In this document: positions 9,404 through 15,910 of the stretch, piece after piece | How the letters are laid out: each line of letters opens with the position of its first letter | Position numbering within the stretch: position 1 is the first letter of the stretch | Source: Zygnema cylindricum | Taxonomy: Eukaryota > Streptophyta > Zygnematophyceae > Zygnematales > Zygnemataceae | Direction: 5' to 3' | Assembly: GCA_037447655.1 (NCBI GenBank) | Contig: JBBHKE010002380.1 | Span: 455,332-471,241, forward strand | Length of the DNA: 15,910 bases | Notes under the pieces: generated by a model | What the model was told of the DNA's origin: nothing | What the model saw: the letters and a program-made list of their open reading frames with translations, nothing else | Database searches by the model: none | Made by a program: the position numbers and the translations under genes

Positions 9404-12400
9404 GTGAGCCTCTCGCCTCTCAAGTCCTCATGTGATTGCTTGGCAGGACTATCTCCTTTCAGCTTGTTATTCCTGTCATTTTTTAAATGTACTCATTTTT
9501 TTATTGAATGCTGTTTGGCTGCCATTCTCTGGTTGGTTTGGCAGGTCCCGCATCTGTGTTAAGAACTTGCCTCTCTACTTGACTGAAGAACGTTTGCGAG
9601 ATCATTTCTCTTCCAAAGGGGAAGTGACTGATACCAAAATTATTCGTACCAGGTTAAACCTCACTTGCTATTGTTACCCAGTTCGATAGTACAACCTACT
9701 TTCGGAAATGTTAGAAAACAGGTGTTTTGGGAGTTTTAAAGATGAAACCTACTAGCAGATTAGACGCCTATTTGTCAAGGAAATTAGGAGTGTCATGAAC
9801 TGATAAATACTTCATTGCTGGCCTACAATTTGGAAGCGTTGTTTGTATACGACTAATGTACTGTGAAGATTTAAATTGATTGAAAAAGTCATTCACAATG
9901 GTGTTATTGGAGATTGGCTTTTGCACTTTTCCAAATTGAGACATCTACTTCTCCTACTCTTGGGAATTGAGCACAGTATAGCTCTTTTTTGTGCCATGAC
10001 ATACAGCTTCCATATTCTGTTCTGATGTAGCGATTCACTCAATAATTGCTTCATATGAATGCTGTTTTGAAGACTTGTTATGCTTCTCCCAGTTGACTTG
10101 TCTTTTTTGATGCACCTAACGTTTTTTTTTTAAACAGTGATGGTTATTCGAGGCAATTTGGATTTGTGGGTTTTCGCACTGATGAGGAGGCACAAGCAGC
10201 ATTGAAGCACTTCGATCGCTCGTACTTGGACACCTGCCGTCTGACCTGTGAGGTACTCAGTCAAATTTAACTGAAAGAACTGACTTTAATTTCCTTATTC
10301 TCAAAGTTGTTGAGAGAGGCCTTCACATAATCAGCATGGTAGAGTGTGCACCACTCCTCTTACTACGACAGTTAGCCCTTTGTTGGAATTTTAGTATACT
10401 ATTAGCAAAGGCTATCGAAAAACGGATGCCTGTGATTTTTTCATCTTCTGAAATTGTGCTGCAAGGGAGAAATTATAGAAAAATACGCAGAAAATGTCAA
10501 TAACACATAAATTGCTAGAATAACTATTTGAATGCCAGAAACCGTTTCACCGGACAAAGCCAGATTTTTTTGGAAAAAGCTGATCTTATGTTTGTGCTAG
10601 AGGAAAGCAAAAGGTTTATCGTTTTAAGGTGTCAGACTTTCTTGCACAAATTTCTCTAATTTTTTTCTAGTAACACGTGTCCAAAAAAATAGTAGTGTAG
10701 TATTGTTCCTTTTTCTCGCTGAAACATATGTAATAGCACCAATGGAATGAGGCTGAAAAGTACCAAATTCCTCGTTGTTGATAAAGACCTTCATCCAATA
10801 TGAGTTTATTTAAAAACCCATGAAGGAGCTGATTTGTAGTGATTTTTTTGCATATCAACCTTTGTATTTTGAGCAGAAAAAATATCAACTGAGGTGCGTG
10901 CATTATTTCAGGTTCACTGATGTACATCAATACCACTTTCAAATACCATATGGAGTAACTTGATAACTCTTTCGATTAGCAATTGTAGTCTATAGTACTT
11001 GAAGTACGGAATTTTATTTATTTCCTGCTTGTGCATAACAATTTCAGTGTCACTTTCACCACACCAGATGTTTTCTGGAAACATTTATGTTTGCTTTTTA
11101 GTCAAAGACATTGTTCGTAGGCTTGGCTATAACGGTTTTTAACATTTCATGTCTTCATGTATTAGAAAGGTTGATACTTATATATCTTTCTTTATTAATT
11201 ATCGGTGTATAGCACGCTTCCAGTCCCTATCTGTTTGAAAGTCTTAAAGACGATCTTCCCAAAAAGAGATAAAAGTAGTTGCATGTCGGTTGTGTGGGTT
11301 TGGACTTTCTGCTTGCAGCTTGCTTATGCTATCGGAGATTCTCAGTTGAGCCGCCCATGGAGCAAGTATTCAGAAGGAAGCTCGGCATTCAAGAAGACAA
11401 TTCAAGAAAATGATCTTGAAGTGCAGGAAAAAGCTCCTAGAAAAGGAAAGGAGGGGAAAGTAGACAGCTGGAAAGAAAAGAAAAAGTCTGAAAAAGTGAA
11501 GGAAGGTAAAAAAAATGATGGTACGGAAGAGGATCCGATGCTTCAGGAGTTTTTGGAGGCCATGTTGCCTCCCAGCAAAAGAAAGCTGTGGGCAAATGAC
11601 ACTCTAGAGGGAATTGAAGGTGCACCTGGAGTGGCTACAGGTCAAGGAAACAGGCCAAGAAAGAAAAAGGACGTTGAAAAGGGTGGGATTGAATTGAAAA
11701 AACGTAAAAAAAAGGGGGGACAGGAAGATGATGTCCCCGAGAGTGGTAAGAAACGTAAGAAAAATTCTGAGAAAGCACAAACTGATTCAGGAAGTAGTGA
11801 TGATGAGAGTGAGGAGCTATATGAAAACGAGATCCTGGAGGAAGACGGCGAAGATGGAGTGGTTGGGTTGAGTAGTAAGCAGGCTGGTGGCAATAAGGAT
11901 GCGTCTTTGGATGAGGATAAGGATGATGGAGAAGGTGTGGTCCATGATGATGCAGTGTCAGATATGGAGTACTTGAAGAGTCGAACGAAACAAGATTGGG
12001 ATGACGATGAGGATGAGGAAGATGAAGAAAATGAGGAAGAGGAGGAAGATAAGGAAGATGGAGGGGAAATTGACGATGAAAACGGTTTTGGAGGCGATCA
12101 ATCAGAAGGGGTGAATGAAGATTCTGGAGGTGGTGAGGTTGAAGAGGAACAAGGAGGAGAAGAGAGAGGAGAAGCGCAATACGGCGATGAAGAGGAGGCT
12201 GGGCCGAGAGAGGTCGATGCAGACGCTCAGGAGGGTATTGCAGAAACTGGCAGATTGTTTGTTCGAAATCTTTGTTATACGGCGAGGTGAGGAAGCGCTC
12301 TTCACATGGGAAAACACTTGAAATTGAACTTGAAAATGGCAGTCCCATGCTATGTGGTTTGCAGACCTTCCTGAACCTTTACAGAAACTTAAACATGTTT

Positions 12401-15400
12401 GAATATTTCTGTGGGTCGAGGTTGTCTCGTCTACTGATGCAGTTCCTGTCTCATTCTGTCCTGAAAATGATCTGTACTGTTTCATACTATTGTATTGTTG
12501 ATTGTGCACCGATTTGTTGATTTATTTTTTATGTGTGTGTTGATTGTACAACTAAGCGGTGGTAGTTAGTTGTTTGGGCTGAGATCTTTGTCATTCTCTG
12601 TTTTACCAATTCTGTTTATTGTGTCTATTAAGCTGTTGTTGTTTTTTGTTGGGCAAAGTGTTTCAAAAAAATGATATCAAATGAAGCTAACTAATTTCAC
12701 GCATATCATCAATATGTCATCATTACAATATTTTTTGATATACTGATCATCATATGAACTAGTTAGGTGCATTTTGACAATCATAGTACACTGCCCATTC
12801 TTATTAGAGTTAATAACACTAATTTGGCTGCGACTTTTTGTGTTCAAAATCATAAATTAGTGTTAATGACTCTATTTAAGGGAGTGGATTACAATCTGCC
12901 ATGCCCCCTTGCACTAAATTAATGTTATATATTCTAAATTTGCATTTACATTAATAAATCCTTAATGCTTATAACGGTGGGCTGTGTAGTTATGAGGAAT
13001 GCTTGACCTTAAATTATCATACATTTCATAGGGAAATTAAATTGTCGAAGTTTTATCTTCGTTTTCATGGTAAATTGTACAATTTTTACAGTTTCTTGGG
13101 TGAAGTTACGTACGATGAGCTGTAAAACTGTATGATTCACCCTCAACAGCAGGGCAAATTTCTTCAATGTAATAATACTATCAGTTTCAAATCTGTAGGT
13201 CTGACGGTATTCAATTTCTCACAACTTTAGTTTCCTTTCACCAATTATTACCACACTGTTTAGCATTCTAAGATGCCCCTCAAACACTGTACAAAAGATT
13301 CCAGCCGTAACACGGGCTTTTGGAGAGGAAATACAAGAATTGTTTGTTGGCATATCGCAGCAGGAAAAACGTACGTATGAGGTTTGGTTATGGTTAGAAA
13401 GCATGTAATGTTCATTTTAAAACCAACAATTTGAGAGAGTCGCGTCCAGAAAAGCCCACATTTTCTATTTCATCCGTACTAAAACAAATCTTCTTTTACC
13501 AATCTTTTTATTTCTTGCAGTGAAGATGATTTGCGTGAGCTTTTCGGACGATATGGAGAGCTTTCAGAAGTACATTTGGTGGTTGATAAGGATACACGAC
13601 TATCGAGGGGCTATGCTTATGTTCTCTTCATGCTACCAGAAAATGCAGTCCAGTAAGTTCATGCTTGGAAATCTATGAAAACATTTTTTCATGCTGTAGA
13701 AATCCTTTCAAGGAAATCTTCTTGCAGTAGAAATTTTACAAAGAAGATGGTTTCATGCTTTAAAATCCTGCTAAGAAGTCTATTCTTGAGGGCGTCTTCA
13801 TCCACATTGGATTTTTGTGTATGAGAATGGATGATAGTGCCTCGTGGTTAATTTTTGATTGCGGGTTTTTTTTTCCTTGGGAGATTAGAAATTCTCACAA
13901 CAAAAAAAAATTTAGTCCTTGTTTTTTTCTGGCCAGGCAAATGAGTAAAGAATTCTTATCAGGCTTAAAAAATATCTCTGCAATTTTTTATTCTAACTTC
14001 GATGTAGTTTCTAGTTCTCTTTAAAATCTTTAATGACAGGCTCTATTGTATGATCTTCAATGGTAGCCTTTTCTTTTGTGAATTCCGTGTCATGTTTTGT
14101 TGTATTCTTCATTTTTTTTTCTTCTTTGTCTCAGGGCAGCAAAAGAGTTGGACCTCTCCATTTTTCAAGGCCGTCTACTGCATATTCTTCCTGCGAAGCG
14201 TCCCCCTCCACCTCCAGAAGACAGGTAATTCTTGTTTTGAGAAACTTAGAGAGGTAATTTCTGGGAAGGATAGAAAAAAATACCATCGGAAGTACCATCG
14301 GCTACCATCGAGTTTTTTTTTCTTCTAAACATTATTGTTTCTTTGCCATCGAAAGTTGTTTTCTTCTCAGTTACAGACCTTTCTCTATAAAAAAATATAT
14401 ATATATATATATATTGAGAGTTTTAATGTGGTAGGATCAGATGAATCCGGATGTGTTGTAATTTTTGCAAAGGAACTCTTTCCTCTTTGGCTGTCTCGTG
14501 CATCGTTACTTTTTTGGTTGAAGCCGAAAAGTTGATCCATCAATTGCTGATGAAACGATTTATTTTGCGTTTTTCTTTTTCTCTTAGTCTGTTTGCTTGC
14601 ACTTTGATTTCATAACTTTTTGAGGTTTGCTTTTTGAATGCCAGTATTGCTCAATGATCGAGTTTTGATTATCAGGATTGCCTGCCTTAGGGTTTCTGAA
14701 GGATTGTGTTCTGAGGATGGCAGAGGAAAGGAGAGACAGGGAATGTATGAGCCTGGGACATCCAAGTTCAAACAGGAGAGGGAGGAACAGAGAAAGGCAA
14801 AGGAAGCCGCCGGAGGAACCAATGCGTGGAGTACTCTTTTTATGCGTCCAGATACAGTATGGCCCATGTTTTAGGACTGTTTTTATTAGTCTGTTTTTAC
14901 ACCATTTACTCGTTTGTTTATACACCTGCTTTTACAGAATGTACACCTTTTTTCATTCATGTATTTAAAAATGTTTTAGCCAGTATTTACGACTGATTTT
15001 ACAATTGTTTTAACAGCTGTTTTTACACCTGTATTTATTCATGTCTTTACACCTTTTTTTAGACATTGTTTCTGCAATTGTTTTTACACGCCTGTTGTTA
15101 TTCACATGTTTACACTTGTTTCCATCTATTTATTTTCGTGTCTGGTTTTACACCTGTTTTTATTCATGTGTTAACACCGTTTTTTATTCATCCACAAACA
15201 CGCCTATGTGTTTATTGTTAACAGTTTTTTATTCATCAATAAAGATGCCTTTGTGTTTATTTTGCGGATTGGATGTCTGTCTAATGTTTTCAGGTCGCGG
15301 AAAATGTGGCAAAAAAATACGGAATTGAGAAAAGAGAACTTCTTGACCCAGAAGCCAGTGATCTTGCGGTTCGATTGGCATTAGGAGAAACACACATCGT

Positions 15401-15623
15401 GGCAGAAACAAAGAAAAGTTTGGAGATGGAAGGAGTAGACGTCTTGGTTCTAGAAGCTTTTGCAGGAGGAGACAAAAATGGAAATAACAAAATCCGGAGC
15501 GATAAGGTTATCCTTGTGAAGAATTTGCCGTTTTCTACCATGGAAGCTGATATTATTGGCATGTTTGGGAGGTTTGGAGGACTTGGGAGGGTAGTTCTCC
15601 CTTCGACAAAAACACTTGCATTG
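9402..15623 (+). CDS. MRD1: Multiple RNA-binding-domain protein 1 (MRD1/RBM19), pre-rRNA processing; 3' end outside window
   Basis: Exons are 9402-9403 (AT), 9545-9652, 10138-10252, 11319-12286, 13521-13652, 14135-14224, 14691-14856 and 15294-15623, all with GT-AG introns; 637 codons are visible and the gene continues past the right edge. RRM1 (about 2-75) has RNP2 ICVKNL (4-9) and RNP1 RQFGFVGF (42-49). Exon 4 encodes a long linker: [20 protein letters not shown] (147-166), followed by AND, resembles the conserved linker block; KKRKK (218-222 region) looks nuclear/nucleolar; [12 protein letters not shown] (288-299) is a family motif; about 300-325 is almost all D and E. RRM2 (386-463) has LFVRNL (388-393) and RGYAYVLF (427-434). 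Conserved linker blocks [14 protein letters not shown] and [11 protein letters not shown] follow, then RLALGET; RRM3 starts at 598 and is cut by the edge. Yeast Mrd1 and animal RBM19 bind pre-rRNA and are needed for early cleavages giving 18S rRNA; they have five to six RRMs, so two or three should lie beyond. Introns at 10253-11318 and 12287-13520 exceed 1 kb and hold no gene I can see. The exon 7 acceptor is ambiguous (14691, alternatively 14676 or 14724). Confidence 0.95.
12806..12873. repeat. Inverted repeat in MRD1 intron 4
   Basis: agagttaataacactaattt (12806-12825) pairs with aaattagtgttaatgactct (12854-12873) at 18 of 20 positions around a 28-nt loop. A second, smaller pair, attaatgt (12918-12925) and acattaat (12948-12955), follows. 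The AT-rich setting resembles a small foldback/MITE remnant, but no target-site duplication was identified. Confidence 0.6.
13627..13768. repeat. Spaced TTCATGCT repeats across the exon 5 donor
   Basis: TTCATGCT occurs at 13627, 13658, 13688 and 13752, spaced 31, 30 and 64 nt. The first copy is in exon 5 and the others in intron 5. The intronic copies continue with similar sequence ending in AAATC or AAATCC. This suggests a degenerate tandem array with a unit near 31 nt that includes the exon end. Confidence 0.55.
14281..14311. repeat. TACCATCGG short repeat, three copies
   Basis: taccatcgg at 14281-14289 and 14293-14301, then taccatcga at 14303-14311, with a looser copy (gccatcga) near 14345. 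It is in MRD1 intron 6. It looks like local slippage. Confidence 0.7.
14395..14414. repeat. (AT)10 microsatellite
   Basis: Ten perfect AT units in MRD1 intron 6, preceded by a short A run. Confidence 0.9.
14877..15262 (+). repeat. Degenerate T-rich minisatellite filling MRD1 intron 7
   Basis: Nearly the whole intron is built from variants of TTTTTACACCTG and TTTTTATTCATGT. Two 24-nt segments at 15021-15044 and 15146-15169 differ at one base and lie 125 nt apart, which is five units of about 25 nt. Further variants (TTTATACACCTG, TTTTACAATTG, TTTTTTATTCATC) occur throughout. Confidence 0.75.
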
Positions 15624-15631
15624 GTATGTTT

Positions 15632-15714
15632 TACCATTATTCCCACTATTATCCCATTATCATACCATTACACCAATTATTATATCAATATTATGTCCAC
15701 TACTATGCCAATTG
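15632..15714 (+). repeat. Degenerate CCATTAT/CCACTAT array in MRD1 intron 8
   Basis: Short units such as accattatt, cccactatt, cccattatc, accattac and ccactact follow one another at the start of intron 8. It is a low-complexity, slippage-derived sequence. Confidence 0.6.
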
Positions 15715-15835
15715 TTTTTAATATCCACTGTGATCCTCACAAATGTATGTGCAAGTCTTCTAATCATGGCACTTTAAGGTCCGTACGACCATACTAGGTG
15801 AAACTGTGTAGTTGGGATAGTTCATGGTGGGCCAG

Positions 15836-15837
<2 letters not shown>

Positions 15838-15910
<73 letters not shown>
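15838..15910. repeat. (CT)n microsatellite at the window edge
   Basis: An uninterrupted CT dinucleotide run of 73 nt, more than 36 units, reaches the right edge inside MRD1 intron 8. Its true length is unknown and such tracts are often misassembled. Confidence 0.97.

Noticed and set aside
9432-9544. Alternative MRD1 intron 1 donor AT|GTGATT
   Set aside because: It would also create AT|G, but GTGATT is a weaker donor than GTGAGC at 9404. The conclusion about a splice-made start is the same either way.
11635-12348. Minus-strand frame of 237 aa rich in H, P, L and S
   Set aside because: It is the antisense shadow of the D/E-rich purine-biased MRD1 exon 4, where stops are rare on the complementary strand.
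14687-14695. Perfect telo-box TTAGGGTTT
   Set aside because: It straddles a splice acceptor deep inside MRD1, not a promoter; pyrimidine tract plus TAG plus exon sequence explains it.

Overview
The window looks like nuclear DNA of a land plant. It holds three split protein genes whose introns are all GT-AG and about 127-1234 nt long, set in AT-rich, simple-repeat-rich sequence. Plant affinity rests on a plant-type dihydrodipicolinate reductase with a long plastid-targeting leader, a plant/fungal atypical dual-specificity phosphatase, and a telo-box-like element near a ribosome-biogenesis gene. Which plant group cannot be fixed from sequence alone. CT/GA microsatellites and modest intron lengths are compatible with a bryophyte or other non-seed plant, but that is a guess.

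Layout, left to right. (1) 1-1431: non-coding 3' flank with small inverted repeats. (2) 1432-3241, minus strand: a complete five-exon PFA-DSP/Siw14-type phosphatase of 168 aa, with active site HCNKGKHRTG. (3) 3242-4895: non-coding; it carries the phosphatase promoter side, a striking cluster of perfect palindromes (3577-3652), a small tandem repeat, and the poly(A) region of the next gene. (4) 4896-8951, minus strand: a complete eight-exon 4-hydroxy-tetrahydrodipicolinate reductase (DapB/DHDPR) of 388 aa. (5) 8952-9401: a compact divergent promoter shared by DapB (leftward) and MRD1 (rightward). It has a GA/CT tract, a TGACGTCA palindrome touching the DapB start codon, an ACGTACGT palindrome and a telo-box-like motif. 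(6) 9402-15910, plus strand: the 5' two-thirds or so of MRD1/RBM19, a multi-RRM pre-rRNA processing factor. Eight coding exons are visible (637 codons) and the gene runs off the right edge inside intron 8, within a (CT)n microsatellite.

The three genes belong to unrelated processes: inositol pyrophosphate/phosphatase signalling, plastid lysine synthesis, and nucleolar ribosome assembly. Nothing suggests they form a single system, and I see no mobile-element coding sequence, RNA gene, CRISPR array or bacterial-style operon. All exon borders were set by hand from splice consensus, reading phase and remembered family sequence; phases close exactly throughout. The most interesting points are an MRD1 start codon that appears to be created by splicing (AT|G), the palindrome cluster upstream of the phosphatase, a G-quadruplex-prone run just after a DapB 5' splice site, and repeat structures inside MRD1 introns.
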